A stretch of 62,099 nt of DNA from Lacticaseibacillus hegangensis (GCF_003946465.1 NZ_RHOL01000014.1:1-62099); one strand, 5' to 3'. Positions 10,740 through 19,834 are shown, counted from the first letter of the stretch. Program-made: numbers and translations. Notes: generated by a model from the sequence alone, not told the origin.

Positions 10740-10760
10740 ATTATACCAGAACATTCTGGT
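10740..10760 (-). promoter_or_regulatory. prs -10 box with an adjoining inverted repeat
   Basis: On the minus strand a perfect TATAAT (10740-10745) lies 61 bp before the prs start. Directly upstream, in the -10/-35 spacer, is the inverted repeat ACCAGAA-CA-TTCTGGT (10745-10760). The -35 region is poor. The palindrome looks like an operator, but no protein is assigned. Confidence 0.5.
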
Positions 10761-10804
10761 TAAGGACGGTGTCGCGGGTCAGTGTCATCAGATTTTAACC
10801 AAAT

Positions 10805-10841
10805 AAAACCAGCCGACTTTCAGCTCAAGCCCGCTGGTTTT
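10805..10841 (-). terminator. glmU terminator
   Basis: Nine-base arms AAAACCAGC and GCTGGTTTT with a 19-nt partly paired loop, followed on the minus strand by ATTTGG. It lies just after the glmU stop. Confidence 0.65.
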
Positions 10842-10852
10842 CACCATTATTT

Positions 10853-12262
10853 TCACTTAGTATGCGAATCGTCGGCGTTCCACTCGCCATCTTTGGCCAG
10901 TGCCGAGCGGTCCCAAAAGTCCGCCTTGTTGGTCTGGCGGGCACGCGCGATGCCCATCGCGTGGTAGGGCACATCATCGGTAATGGTCGACCCCGCGGCG
11001 ATGAAACTGTGGTCCGCGATCTTGACCGGCGCCACAATATTCGAGTTTGAACCGATGAAGGCGTGGCTGCCAACATTGGTATGCCACTTTTTCACGCCGT
11101 CGTAGTTCACGAACACGACCCCGCAGCCGACATTGATGTCTGACCCCAGGGTGGCATCGCCAACGTAAGTCAGGTGGCCGACCTTGGTCCGCGGCCCGAT
11201 CGTGGCCTTTTTCACTTCAACAAAATTGCCGATGTGGACGGCTTCACCAATGTCCGACTGCGGACGCAGGTGCGAGTTTGGCCCGATGTTTGAGCCCTTG
11301 CGCATGATCGAGTCTTCAATCGTCGAGCTGGTGACGGTGACGCCGTCTTCCAGGGTCGCGTCGATCAGCTCCGAGTGCGTGCCGATTTTGCAATCTGCCC
11401 CGATTTTGGTGTGACCTTTGAGATAAACACCGGGTTCGATGATAGTGTCAGGCCCAATCTCAACGTCGGCGTCGATGTAAGTCGTCGCAGGATCAATCAG
11501 CGTGACCCCGTTTTGCATGTGCCGCTTATTGATGCGTGCCTGCATGACCTTGGTCGCCGCCGCTAGTGCCACGCGGTCGTTGACGCCCATCGACTCGGAA
11601 AAATCAGGCATCCGGTACGCGGCGATCACGTCACCCTTGGCCTTCATGATTTGGATCACGTCAGGCAGGTAATACTCGCCTTGCGCGTTGTCGTTTTTGA
11701 CCTGGTGCAGCGCCTCAAACAGCTCGTGGTTGTCAAAGACGTAAACGCCGGTGTTGATCTCATCCACGCGGGCCTCTTCCGGGGTGGCGTCTTTTTGCTC
11801 GACGATTTTCTGCACCGTGCCGATGTCGCTGCGAATGATCCGGCCGTAGCCGAACGGATCCGGGGCCTGCGCGGTTAAAATGGTCGCTGTTGCGCCCTTG
11901 TCCTGGTGATATTCAAACAGCTTCTCGAACGTCTCCGCCGTAAACAGCGGGGTGTCGCCGGACACAATCAACGTCATGCCGCTTTCCTTGCCGATCAGCG
12001 GCTCGGCCTGCAGCACCGCGTGCCCCGTGCCAAGCTGCTGCTCCTGGACGACGTACTTGGTGCGCTGGCCCAGCGCCTGTTCGACCGCTTCGGCGCCGTG
12101 GCCGACAATGGTCACAACCTGGTCCGGGTGCGTCTTTTCCACCTCGGTCAGCACGTGGTCGACCATCGGCTTGCCGCAGACCTCATGCAACACTTTGTAG
12201 AGCTTCGACTTCATTCGGGTACCCTTGCCGGCCGCCAAAATGAGAGTGAATTTCTTCGTCAT
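10853..12262 (-). CDS. glmU: Bifunctional GlcNAc-1-phosphate uridyltransferase / GlcN-1-phosphate acetyltransferase
   Basis: Makes UDP-GlcNAc for peptidoglycan. 469 residues. The N-terminal uridyltransferase has [13 protein letters not shown] near residue 7 and later VSGDTPL. The C-terminal half is a left-handed beta helix of hexapeptide repeats ending in [16 protein letters not shown]. Start set at 12262, seven bases from AGGAG; an ATG two codons upstream is too close to it. It lies between purR and prs, as in Bacillus apart from the inserted membrane protein gene. Confidence 0.96.
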   Translation of the reverse strand: MTKKFTLILAAGKGTRMKSKLYKVLHEVCGKPMVDHVLTEVEKTHPDQVVTIVGHGAEAVEQALGQRTKYVVQEQQLGTGHAVLQAEPLIGKESGMTLIVSGDTPLFTAETFEKLFEYHQDKGATATILTAQAPDPFGYGRIIRSDIGTVQKIVEQKDATPEEARVDEINTGVYVFDNHELFEALHQVKNDNAQGEYYLPDVIQIMKAKGDVIAAYRMPDFSESMGVNDRVALAAATKVMQARINKRHMQNGVTLIDPATTYIDADVEIGPDTIIEPGVYLKGHTKIGADCKIGTHSELIDATLEDGVTVTSSTIEDSIMRKGSNIGPNSHLRPQSDIGEAVHIGNFVEVKKATIGPRTKVGHLTYVGDATLGSDINVGCGVVFVNYDGVKKWHTNVGSHAFIGSNSNIVAPVKIADHSFIAAGSTITDDVPYHAMGIARARQTNKADFWDRSALAKDGEWNADDSHTK

Positions 12263-12420
12263 GTTCATGCTCCTATCTCAATTCAAGTTGCCTCAAGCAT
12301 AGCCCAGGCAGTCTTTTACCGCAAATTTTCTCAGTGGAATAGACCGCTTGACACCGGCTTTGCAGAGCTGATTGGCCCATTTCGTGACGCATGTCGGTTT
12401 CCGCCTGGGGCCGCCAACAA

Positions 12421-13560
12421 TCACTGGTGGGCGGCAGTGCTAACCTGCTTAGTCTTGGCCGAAACATCATAAAAGTAATGATTGTCGCGGGTGATGACCT
12501 CCCAGAGAAAATTGGCCACCAGGAACAAAAACGCGGTGAGCAGCAGCGCCAACAGCGCCCAGTTGAGGTCTGTGCGGTGAAACTTGGAAAACAGATCAGC
12601 AAATACGGCGTTCAGGCCCACCGCCACGTACTTAGCAAAGCCGTAAAGCAGAAATTCCCGGTAAAGCAGCCGCCAAAAGCCTACAGGCCGGCCGTCTTCG
12701 CGCACAATGCGAATACGCACCAGGCGTTTGCCCAACGTTGCTCCGCCTGACAGCAGCGGCCCGAGGACAAACACGACCAGTGGCGCAAACACCGCGTTGA
12801 TCAGGACCGTCAACAAGGGACTGGTCAGGTTGAACAGGTGCACCAGCAGCGTCATGACCAGCACCGTCAGGCCCACGCCGACCACGTTATCGATGATAAA
12901 AGCGACAAACCGCCGCAGCCAGGTGACCCGGCCGCCTTGCGCATAACTTTTGCGATCCATTTCCTCACGCGTCGGAAACACCCGCATGAGCGCCGGCGCG
13001 ATCAGGGCGCCCAGCACCCCGCCGGTCGTATTGATGATCAAATCGTCCACGTCAAACAGCCGGTAGGGCCGCGGGTAAATGCCGTACAGCCCAGACAGCT
13101 GCGTCAGCTCGAAAAACAGGCTGAGGCCAAACGTCATGACCAGCACCTGCTTCAGGCTGCGCTTGAAATAGTAACGCAGATACACGCCAAACGGCAGCGT
13201 CAAAACCAAGTTGAACGCCGGTTGAATGAAGCCCGGCTGCCTAAGCGCCGCCAGCCAGGTCCCCGGGTGAAGCGGTGAAAATACTGTCGTCGCCAAAAAC
13301 GTCCGCAAAGCCGTTAGTGGCACAAGGTTGTATTTCGGTGTCGTCAGCGCCGCCACGCTAGCGCGGCTGGGGAGCGGCAGCATGATCATGAAGTAGGCCG
13401 AAAGCAGGTAGAACACGAAACTGTACAGCACCACTGCCCGCCAGAACAGGAAACTGCCGTACTTGCGATACTGGCCCACCATGAATGGCAACGACACAAA
13501 AAGTGCGATGAACGGAAACGCAATCACCGCACTTTTAATGGGAATCAGATAAGCACTCAT
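12421..13560 (-). CDS. VanZ-RDD fusion membrane protein
   Basis: 379 residues with about nine membrane segments. The first half is VanZ-like (LSLFFELTQLSGLYGIYPRPYRLFDVDD has the family's ELxQ and DxDD pattern), the second half is an RDD domain with the typical Arg after LRRFVAFIIDN. VanZ members can lower teicoplanin binding, and RDD proteins include ion antiporters, but the role of the fusion is unknown. Its start overlaps the purR stop by 4 bp, so the two are likely translated together. Confidence 0.8.
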   Translation of the reverse strand: MSAYLIPIKSAVIAFPFIALFVSLPFMVGQYRKYGSFLFWRAVVLYSFVFYLLSAYFMIMLPLPSRASVAALTTPKYNLVPLTALRTFLATTVFSPLHPGTWLAALRQPGFIQPAFNLVLTLPFGVYLRYYFKRSLKQVLVMTFGLSLFFELTQLSGLYGIYPRPYRLFDVDDLIINTTGGVLGALIAPALMRVFPTREEMDRKSYAQGGRVTWLRRFVAFIIDNVVGVGLTVLVMTLLVHLFNLTSPLLTVLINAVFAPLVVFVLGPLLSGGATLGKRLVRIRIVREDGRPVGFWRLLYREFLLYGFAKYVAVGLNAVFADLFSKFHRTDLNWALLALLLTAFLFLVANFLWEVITRDNHYFYDVSAKTKQVSTAAHQ

Positions 13561-14408
13561 TTTTTCAGTGCGTGCAGGCGGTCTTGATTTTGCGCGAGGT
13601 AGTTACCCGCGATAGCGTGCAGCGTGTTCGCCTTCGTGTCGACTTCATCCACCCGGATCAGGCTCGTGTAGTCCGTCACCATCCGGTCGCCGGAGAAGTT
13701 GCCCTCGGCGAACACGGAGATGCCAACCAGCTCTGCGTCAAATTCCTTGATCAGGCTGCGCATGCCGTTAACCGTGCCGCCGCCCTTCATGAAGTCGTCG
13801 ACGATCAGCACCCGCGAGCCGGCCGGCAGGCTGCGTTTGGACAGCTCCATTTTTTCGATGCGCGCCGAACTGGCCGAGACATAGTTGACCGACACGGTCG
13901 AGCCTTCAGTGATCTTGCTGTCGCGGCGAACGATCACAAATGGCACGTCAAGGTACTGGCTAACGCTTTGCGCGATCGGGATGCCCTTGGTGGCCACCGT
14001 CATCACAGCGTCGACTTTCGCGTCCAGGTACTGCGTCGCGATCAGCCGGCCAATTTGGCGCAGCACGTCCGGCGTGCCCAGCAGATCGGACAGGTAAACG
14101 TAGCCGCCCGGCAGCAGCCGGTCGGTTTCGGAGAGCCGGTGCGACATTTCGGTGATGAATGCCTCTGCTTCTGCCTCACCGATAGTCGGAATGAACCGGA
14201 CCCCGCCGGCCGCCCCTGGCACGGTTTCGAGGATCCCGGTTTGGCGGTTTGCAAACACCCGCCGCACGATTGCCAGGTCCTCAGAAATCGAAGACTTCGC
14301 GGAATCGTAACGCTTGGAAAAGTAAGTCAGCGGCACCAGGGTGTGGGGCCGCTCCAACAGATACCGGGTCATGTCGATCAACCGGTCACTACGCCGAACT
14401 TTTGTCAT
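13557..14408 (-). CDS. purR: Purine operon regulator PurR
   Basis: 283-residue Gram-positive PurR: a winged-helix N-terminus (RRSDRLIDMTRYLLERPH) joined to a phosphoribosyltransferase fold that senses PRPP, with the loop VLIVDDFMKGGGT around residue 200. The start at 14408 has AGGAG seven bases away. In many Firmicutes PurR binds PurBoxes upstream of purine genes and its own gene; candidates lie upstream here. Confidence 0.94.
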   Translation of the reverse strand: MTKVRRSDRLIDMTRYLLERPHTLVPLTYFSKRYDSAKSSISEDLAIVRRVFANRQTGILETVPGAAGGVRFIPTIGEAEAEAFITEMSHRLSETDRLLPGGYVYLSDLLGTPDVLRQIGRLIATQYLDAKVDAVMTVATKGIPIAQSVSQYLDVPFVIVRRDSKITEGSTVSVNYVSASSARIEKMELSKRSLPAGSRVLIVDDFMKGGGTVNGMRSLIKEFDAELVGISVFAEGNFSGDRMVTDYTSLIRVDEVDTKANTLHAIAGNYLAQNQDRLHALKK

Positions 14409-14424
14409 GAGTAATCTCCTTAAA

Positions 14425-14529
14425 CTCCGAATATTTGGATTATCGCACCGAATTTGGTACCAATCCTCAATATTATATGGGATTTCAGCCAAAATTCCTA
14501 GCATTATTAGAAAAAACTTCCGAACGTTC
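14425..14529 (-). promoter_or_regulatory. Candidate PurBoxes upstream of purR
   Basis: CCGAA-centred sites resembling the AWWWCCGAACWWT PurBox occur at 14425-14437 (CTCCGAATATTTG) and 14516-14529 (ACTTCCGAACGTTC), with a weaker CCGAATTTGG near 14449. The second is the best match. All are on the plus strand in the purR/fetA intergenic region, which fits purR autoregulation. Matched by eye only. Confidence 0.45.
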
Positions 14530-14624
14530 GCCTAATTCAAATTTTTGCGTTCAGTTCAGGTAATTTGATGCAATTTTCCCGCTGTTAGATTAGAATGATT
14601 ATTGTATAGAAAGGACGTGAGGTC

Positions 14625-15272
14625 TTGCTATTTTCTTTGGATCATGTTGGCTTTGAAACCGGGGGCCGCCCCATTTTGAGCGATGTCAGCTTCACCGTGG
14701 CTGAAGGCGAATACGTCACCTTCTCCGGCCCTTCGGGGTCTGGTAAAAGCACACTGCTGCGCCTGATTGCCACCTTGCTGACGCCGACCACTGGCACCAT
14801 TTTGTATCACGACAAACCGCAAAATGACTACGCCAAGGTGGACTACCGGCGCCAGGTCTCGTACTGCTTCCAGCAGCCGAGCCTGTTCGGCGATTCGGTG
14901 CGCGACAATCTGGCCTTTCCCTTCACGCTGCGCGACCAGCCGTTTGACCCGGAAAAGGCGACCGCTGCGTTGAAGCAGGTCGACCTGTCTGCCAGCATGT
15001 TGGATAAGCCGATCAAAGAACTGTCCGGCGGTGAGAAACAGCGCGTGGCCCTGATTCGCAACCTGCTGTTCACGCCGGACGTGATCTTGCTCGACGAGGT
15101 GACGACCGGTCTGGACACGGCGACCAAGGACATTGTTCACCAGCTGATCGAGGACAAAAACCTGCACCAAGGTGTCAGCGTGCTGGCCGTCACCCACGAC
15201 GAAAGCGAGATTGCTGTCGCTCACCGCCTGATCACCATTACTGCCGGCAGAATGGAGGCCGAACATGAATAA
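14625..15272 (+). CDS. fetA: ABC transporter ATPase, FetA-like
   Basis: 215-residue ABC ATPase with Walker A GPSGSGKST, Q-loop CFQQP, signature LSGGEKQRV and Walker B VILLDEVTTGLD. It overlaps the start of a FetB-type permease by 8 bp. In Escherichia coli FetAB exports iron and protects against peroxide. The start is TTG at 14625 with AAGGACG upstream. Substrate is inferred from the partner. Confidence 0.85.
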   Translation: MLFSLDHVGFETGGRPILSDVSFTVAEGEYVTFSGPSGSGKSTLLRLIATLLTPTTGTILYHDKPQNDYAKVDYRRQVSYCFQQPSLFGDSVRDNLAFPFTLRDQPFDPEKATAALKQVDLSASMLDKPIKELSGGEKQRVALIRNLLFTPDVILLDEVTTGLDTATKDIVHQLIEDKNLHQGVSVLAVTHDESEIAVAHRLITITAGRMEAEHE

Positions 15273-16023
15273 TCTGATTGTTAGTCCCACCGCTCTGGCC
15301 TTTGCGGTGATCCTGGTCATCATCGCCTTGCTGCTCAACTTCAAGGAACACATCGGCCTGGAAAAAGACATGATCATCGGCGTGATTCGCGCCGTGATCC
15401 AGCTCACCGTGGTCGGGTACGTTTTAACCTACATCATTAAGGTTGACCGGCCGGCGCTCACCTTGCTGATGGTGGTCATCATTATCCTGAATGCCGCCTG
15501 GAACGCCCGTGGTCGCGCCAACGGCATTCCCCACGCGTTCGCCATCTCACTGCTCGCCATCAGCGTGGCCACCATCACCACGATTGCCCTGCTGGTCCTG
15601 GCCCATGCGGTAAAGTTCACCCCGAGCCAGATCGTCCCCATCTCCGGGATGATCGCCTCTAACGCCATGGTGGCCATCGGCCTGTGTTACCGCAACCTCA
15701 ACGCGTCCTTCCACGACCAGCGTCAGGCAGTGCTGGAGCGCCTGGCGCTGGGTGCCGACGCCAAGCTGGCAACGCTGGACATCGTGCGCAACGCGATCAA
15801 GACTGGCATGGCCCCGACGATTGACTCGGCCAAAACCGTCGGCCTAGTCAGCCTGCCAGGAATGATGTCCGGCCTGATTTTTGCCGGCATCGATCCCAGC
15901 AAGGCCATCATGTACCAGATTATGGTCACGTTCATGCTGCTGGCAGCCACCAGTCTGGCCAGCGTCATCGCCTGCTACCGCGCCTACCCACAATTTTTCA
16001 ACGAGGACCTGCAACTGCGGTAA
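15265..16023 (+). CDS. fetB: ABC transporter permease, FetB-like (UPF0014)
   Basis: 252 residues with about seven membrane segments. The conserved UPF0014 motifs are present: NAAWNARGRANGI, the central PISGMIASNAMVAIGLCYRNL, and the late VGLVSLPGMMSGLIFAG. It forms a two-gene transporter with the preceding ATPase. Family assignment is firm; iron export is the known role of the Escherichia coli member. Confidence 0.88.
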   Translation: MNNLIVSPTALAFAVILVIIALLLNFKEHIGLEKDMIIGVIRAVIQLTVVGYVLTYIIKVDRPALTLLMVVIIILNAAWNARGRANGIPHAFAISLLAISVATITTIALLVLAHAVKFTPSQIVPISGMIASNAMVAIGLCYRNLNASFHDQRQAVLERLALGADAKLATLDIVRNAIKTGMAPTIDSAKTVGLVSLPGMMSGLIFAGIDPSKAIMYQIMVTFMLLAATSLASVIACYRAYPQFFNEDLQLR

Positions 16024-16063
16024 ACTAAGCTGGTAACCATTCTGAACCGGAGAAGGCATATCA

Positions 16064-16597
16064 TTGGCAATTGAAATTAACCGCATCACGCAAGTAAACA
16101 AGGCGGCCCTGCGTCTGCCTAACCAGCCGTTCAAGCGGTTCGGCACGCTGCTCGTCACCCGCACCGAAACGGGCTGGCACCACCAGGAGCAGCTCAGCGA
16201 CCAGACGTTTGAGCAAACATTTCCCGAAGAAAATTACCAGCTGAGCGCCATCGACGCGGCAGGTTTTGCCTTGGGCGCATTTGAAGGCAGCCGCTGCGTG
16301 GCGCTTGCGACCTTCGAATACGATTTTCACTTCAATCGCTACCTGTACCTGGCCGACCTCAAGGTGGATCCGCCCTTTCGCCGCCAGGGGATTGCCGCAA
16401 ACCTGCTGAACGCGGCTGAACCTTTGGCTAAAGCGCACCACAAGCGCGGCCTGTGCACAATTGCGCAGGGCTCAAACCTCGGGGCTAACCGCTTCTACCT
16501 GGCGGCCGGGTTTCACATCGGCGGGCTCAACACCAACGACTACCGCTTCACCTCGCAGGAAGGCGATACGGACATCTACTATTACCGCGACTTTTAG
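16064..16597 (+). CDS. GNAT acetyltransferase
   Basis: 177-residue GNAT-fold protein with the acetyl-CoA loop VDPPFRRQGIAANLL at about residue 101, followed by NRFYLAAGF, a common GNAT ending. The start is TTG with GGAGAAGG upstream. It follows fetAB by 40 bp and may be cotranscribed. Resemblance is to streptothricin-type acetyltransferases, but the substrate is unknown. Confidence 0.82.
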   Translation: MAIEINRITQVNKAALRLPNQPFKRFGTLLVTRTETGWHHQEQLSDQTFEQTFPEENYQLSAIDAAGFALGAFEGSRCVALATFEYDFHFNRYLYLADLKVDPPFRRQGIAANLLNAAEPLAKAHHKRGLCTIAQGSNLGANRFYLAAGFHIGGLNTNDYRFTSQEGDTDIYYYRDF

Positions 16598-16605
16598 GCC
16601 ACACC

Positions 16606-16650
16606 AAAACCGGCCGCTGCACCCAAATCAGTGCAGCGGCCGGTTTTTTT
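16606..16650. terminator. Strong bidirectional terminator
   Basis: A 17-bp perfect stem (16606-16622 with 16631-16647; core CCGGCCGCTGCAC/GTGCAGCGGCCGG) and an 8-nt loop. T runs are present in both directions. It separates the GNAT gene from the convergent Crp/Fnr gene. Confidence 0.92.
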
Positions 16651-16656
16651 GACGGA

Positions 16657-17331
16657 TTAGTCTTGCAACGCCAGCCCGTCTTCGTCCAGCACCTCGATGT
16701 GCTGGCGTCCGCTTTGCCGAATCAGCCCGGCGGCTTCAAAACTCGCCAGCTTGCGGCTGATGGTTTCCGGCGTGGTACCCAGGTACTGCGCGAGGTCCTT
16801 TTTCTTCAGGGGCAAGTCGAAGCTCGCCTTACCGATCGCGCCGGCCGTTTCCACCAGGTAGTTGGCGAGACGCTCGGAGACGCTGGCCACCGCCTGCGCC
16901 GTGGTCTTAGCCTCCAAGGCAACCACCCGCCGTCCCAGCGCGTTGAGCACGTTCAGCGCCAGCGCCGGGGTGTTTTTGAGCAGTGCCTGAAAGTCGTGCT
17001 GGCTGATGGTGCAGACTGACAACTTGGTCAGGGCCGTGGCGGTCGTGGTGTGCTCACCCTTTGTGAACAGCACGCCTTCGCCGTCGAAATCGCCGGGGCC
17101 CAGCACCCGCAGCAGCTGCTCGCGGCCGGCGGCAGTGCTTTGCGTGACTTTGGCCTGGCCGTGCGCCAAAATGTACAGCCGGTCGGCCAGCGTGCCTTCA
17201 GTGAACAGAAAGTCCCCGGCCTTCAGTGTCTGGTCGCGGACCAGTTTGGCGATCGCCGTGATGTCGGCATCGCTGAGCGTTTGAAAAATCGGCACAAGCC
17301 GCACACAATCCTCTGCTTCATGCTGATGCAT
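16657..17331 (-). CDS. Crp/Fnr-family regulator, FLP type
   Basis: 224 residues: a cyclic-nucleotide-binding-like beta roll (about residues 15-125), a dimer helix and a C-terminal winged helix (KKKDLAQYLGTTPETISRKL). It has no FNR iron-sulfur cysteine cluster, but carries two cysteines, Cys9 and Cys107, in the same places as the redox disulfide of Lactobacillus casei FLP (Cys5 and Cys112). It is therefore likely a thiol-based redox regulator. In Lactococcus, FLP proteins affect zinc uptake, which fits the cation transporter gene just upstream. Start at 17331 uses the GGGGGAA site. Confidence 0.87.
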   Translation of the reverse strand: MHQHEAEDCVRLVPIFQTLSDADITAIAKLVRDQTLKAGDFLFTEGTLADRLYILAHGQAKVTQSTAAGREQLLRVLGPGDFDGEGVLFTKGEHTTTATALTKLSVCTISQHDFQALLKNTPALALNVLNALGRRVVALEAKTTAQAVASVSERLANYLVETAGAIGKASFDLPLKKKDLAQYLGTTPETISRKLASFEAAGLIRQSGRQHIEVLDEDGLALQD

Positions 17332-17386
17332 GACGAATTCCCCCTTTGCTACCCGAGCCCAGCATACCAGGGTCCGCGCGGGTATA

Positions 17387-17404
17387 ACTTGATCTGCGTC
17401 AAGT
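17387..17404 (-). promoter_or_regulatory. FNR/FLP-like palindromic site upstream of the flp gene
   Basis: ACTTGATCTGCGTCAAGT is an inverted repeat (ACTTGA/TCAAGT with a 6-nt centre) and matches the FNR box TTGAT-N4-ATCAA at nine of ten fixed positions. It lies between the cation transporter stop and the regulator start, just upstream of a TTATAC that could be a -10. That position would suit autorepression. Confidence 0.5.
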
Positions 17405-17411
17405 TGGCGGC

Positions 17412-18290
17412 TCAATATGGGTTGTCCCCTGCCTGAAGCGGCAGGTAGTCGCCGTACTCGACCTGAATCGTGACATGGGCAATGTCGAACGTGTGCCGCA
17501 GCTTGTGGCCAAGCTCTTCGAGGAACTGATCGTTGTTGACATCGGTTTTGCGCGTGATGTGCACCGTCAGCGCCACATCTGTCGTGCTCAGCGCCCAGAT
17601 GTGCAGGTCATGACAACCCGCCACCGTGGGATAGGCATTGATCAGCGCCCGCACTTTGTCTGGGTCGATGGCCTTGGGCACGGCGGCCATCGCGAGATTC
17701 AAGGCGTCCTTGAGCAGTCCCCAGGTCCCAATCAGGACAAACACCGCAACCAGGATCGACATGGCCGGATCAAGCCACTCCCAGCCAGTCAGCACGTATA
17801 TGCCACCCGCGACCACGACGCCCAAAGACACGCCGGCGTCGGCCGCCATGTGCATGAAGGCGCCGCGAATGTTCAAATCGCGCTGCTGGCCGGCATGAAA
17901 CAGCATGGCCGTCGCCCCGTTAATCACAATCCCGACGCCGGCCACCAGCATCACAACGGCGCCCCTGGTCGGCTCCGGCGTGGCCAGGCGCTGCACGGCC
18001 TCGACAATGATGGCCCCCATCGCCACCAGCAGAAACACCGCATTGATCAGCGCCGCCAGAATCGAGGAGCCCTTGTACCCGTATGTGCGCTGCGTCGTCG
18101 GCTTCAGAAGCGTCAGCCAGCTGGCAAACCAGGCGATGCACAGACCCAGCACATCACTCAGGTTGTGCAAGGCGTCGGCCACCAGGGCAATTGACCCAAT
18201 AGCCACGCCAAACCCGACCTCAGCGATAATATAAATTGAATTGAGTAAAATTCCCCAGCGAAACGCGTGATTTGGTTTCGGTTGTGTCAT
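17412..18290 (-). CDS. Cation diffusion facilitator (zinc type)
   Basis: 292 residues with six membrane segments and a cytoplasmic C-terminal domain. The transport site is visible as ADALHNLSD in helix 2 and HMAADAG in helix 5, the His/Asp set of zinc-transporting members. Start at 18290 has GGAGGAATT upstream, and an earlier in-frame extension has no ribosome binding site. Likely exports Zn2+ and perhaps Fe2+ or Co2+. The redox regulator follows 80 bp downstream on the same strand. Confidence 0.88.
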   Translation of the reverse strand: MTQPKPNHAFRWGILLNSIYIIAEVGFGVAIGSIALVADALHNLSDVLGLCIAWFASWLTLLKPTTQRTYGYKGSSILAALINAVFLLVAMGAIIVEAVQRLATPEPTRGAVVMLVAGVGIVINGATAMLFHAGQQRDLNIRGAFMHMAADAGVSLGVVVAGGIYVLTGWEWLDPAMSILVAVFVLIGTWGLLKDALNLAMAAVPKAIDPDKVRALINAYPTVAGCHDLHIWALSTTDVALTVHITRKTDVNNDQFLEELGHKLRHTFDIAHVTIQVEYGDYLPLQAGDNPY

Positions 18291-18413
18291 CCTAATTCCT
18301 CCCGTGCGTGCGGTCCAAGTGGTGCAACCGGTCAGCTTCATTGTCGGCTACCCCCTGGGTAAAGTCAACCAAACCCCGTCGCGACGGGATTTATCAGGAC
18401 TCGTTACGAATAA

Positions 18414-18435
18414 AAAAAGACGCCTGTTGACGTCT
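18414..18435 (-). terminator. ispE terminator overlapping the stop codon
   Basis: Arms AGACG and CGTCT around CAACAG, with seven T following on the minus strand. The 5' arm includes the last bases of ispE. Confidence 0.65.
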
Positions 18436-19282
18436 ACTGCAACGGCCTCACCAGGTAAACCTCCCGGCAAAAACCCTTCATGCTGTTATAAATGCGGTGC
18501 GCGCGGCTGCGCTTGCGGCATAGGCCAAACACGGTTGGCCCGCTGCCGGACATCTGGGCGACTGCCGCGCCGTAGCACAAAAAGCGCTGCTGAAGGGCCA
18601 AAATCTCTGGATGCCGCGCACCCGTCACCAACTCCAGCGAGTTGGCCATACCCGCCGTCATCAGCGCAAAGTTACCGGTTTGAACGCCGCGCACGACCTT
18701 GGCGGTATCCGGACGCGGCATCGGCTGATCGTAGTCGATCGCGCGTAAAATGCTGGCGGTCGACACCGAAATGCTTGGCTTGGCCAGGATCACCCAGCAG
18801 TCGGGGCGCCGGTCCAGCGGCGTGACGCGATCGCCGCGGCCCTGCACCAAGGCGGTTTGCGAGTACACGCAGTACGGCACGTCAGAGTCCACCGCCAGTC
18901 CCACCTGGGCCAGTCGGGCTAACGGCCAGTTCAAACCCCATAGCTCGTTTAAGCCGCGCAGCACTGCCGCCGCGTCAGACGAGCCGCCACCCAGCCCCGC
19001 CGCGACCGGAATATGCTTTTCCAGCTCGATGGCGGCGCCTTGGCGCACGCCGGCTGCGCGTTGCAGGGCCAAGGCCGCCTGGTACGCCAAATTGCGCGGG
19101 TCTTCAGGGAGAAATCCGCTATCGGTTGCGACTGTGATTGTGCGGCTTGGTTTTATCCGCACGTAATCAGCAAGATCAACCGACGTCATCACCATTTCCC
19201 ACTCGTGGGCCCCGTCACGATGCTGAAATAGCGCGTCTAAACTGAGATTGATCTTGGCTGGGGCCTTCTGGATCAGTTCCAT
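18434..19282 (-). CDS. ispE: 4-diphosphocytidyl-2-C-methyl-D-erythritol kinase
   Basis: 282-residue GHMP kinase. APAKINLSLDAL opens the protein and the ATP loop PVAAGLGGGSSDAAAVL lies at about residue 95. In the MEP isoprenoid pathway it phosphorylates CDP-methylerythritol. Many lactobacilli keep ispE-like genes although they use the mevalonate pathway, so the role here should not be taken for granted. It stands next to veg and rsmA as in Bacillus. Confidence 0.92.
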   Translation of the reverse strand: MELIQKAPAKINLSLDALFQHRDGAHEWEMVMTSVDLADYVRIKPSRTITVATDSGFLPEDPRNLAYQAALALQRAAGVRQGAAIELEKHIPVAAGLGGGSSDAAAVLRGLNELWGLNWPLARLAQVGLAVDSDVPYCVYSQTALVQGRGDRVTPLDRRPDCWVILAKPSISVSTASILRAIDYDQPMPRPDTAKVVRGVQTGNFALMTAGMANSLELVTGARHPEILALQQRFLCYGAAVAQMSGSGPTVFGLCRKRSRAHRIYNSMKGFCREVYLVRPLQ

Positions 19283-19345
19283 GATCAACCACCAGTCTCT
19301 ACTTGTTTTGCCTAATTATACCGGTTTACCGCCCGAATTCATACG

Positions 19346-19834
19346 TTAGTCCGCTAAGTCGCGATCCAAAATCACGACTGGCACGGCGGCCTCGGCGTGT
19401 CCCTCACCCACCGGCGTGAACCCAATTTGCTGCCAAAAGGCCAGTCCCGCGGGATTCTCCGCCGCCACGGCAACGCGCAGCTTGGTGTAGCCCTGACGGC
19501 GAAACTGCTTGGCCAGCCCGTCGATTGTCCGGCGGCCCAGGCCTTGCCGCTGGCGGTCCTTGCGAATCATCAGCAGCCCAATGTACACCGTACTTGGCTC
19601 CGGGTAGCCATTCAGCCGGTCCAGCACCCCGATCGGGTCACCGTTGACCAGCAGCAGGCCGTAGTGTTTCTGGGTTTCGCTGACGTCGTCCGGATAGGCT
19701 TCGGCATCCTCGCGGACGGTACGTGCTGTGGGCTGCGGCTGCTTCAACTGGGTAAAAAAAGCCGGGTTGCTTTGGTAAACGGTCAGCGCCGCCGCGCGGT
19801 CTGCAGCCGAGTGGGCCGCATGAAATTTTAGCAT
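19346..19834 (-). CDS. GNAT acetyltransferase
   Basis: 162 residues. The acetyl-CoA signature is RQGLGRRTIDGL, followed by LRVAVAAENPAGLAFWQQIGF, a typical GNAT C-terminal half. Start at 19834 with AAGGAG nine bases upstream; an alternative TTG two codons earlier is too near. It is inserted between veg and ispE. Substrate unknown. Confidence 0.82.
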   Translation of the reverse strand: MLKFHAAHSAADRAAALTVYQSNPAFFTQLKQPQPTARTVREDAEAYPDDVSETQKHYGLLLVNGDPIGVLDRLNGYPEPSTVYIGLLMIRKDRQRQGLGRRTIDGLAKQFRRQGYTKLRVAVAAENPAGLAFWQQIGFTPVGEGHAEAAVPVVILDRDLAD

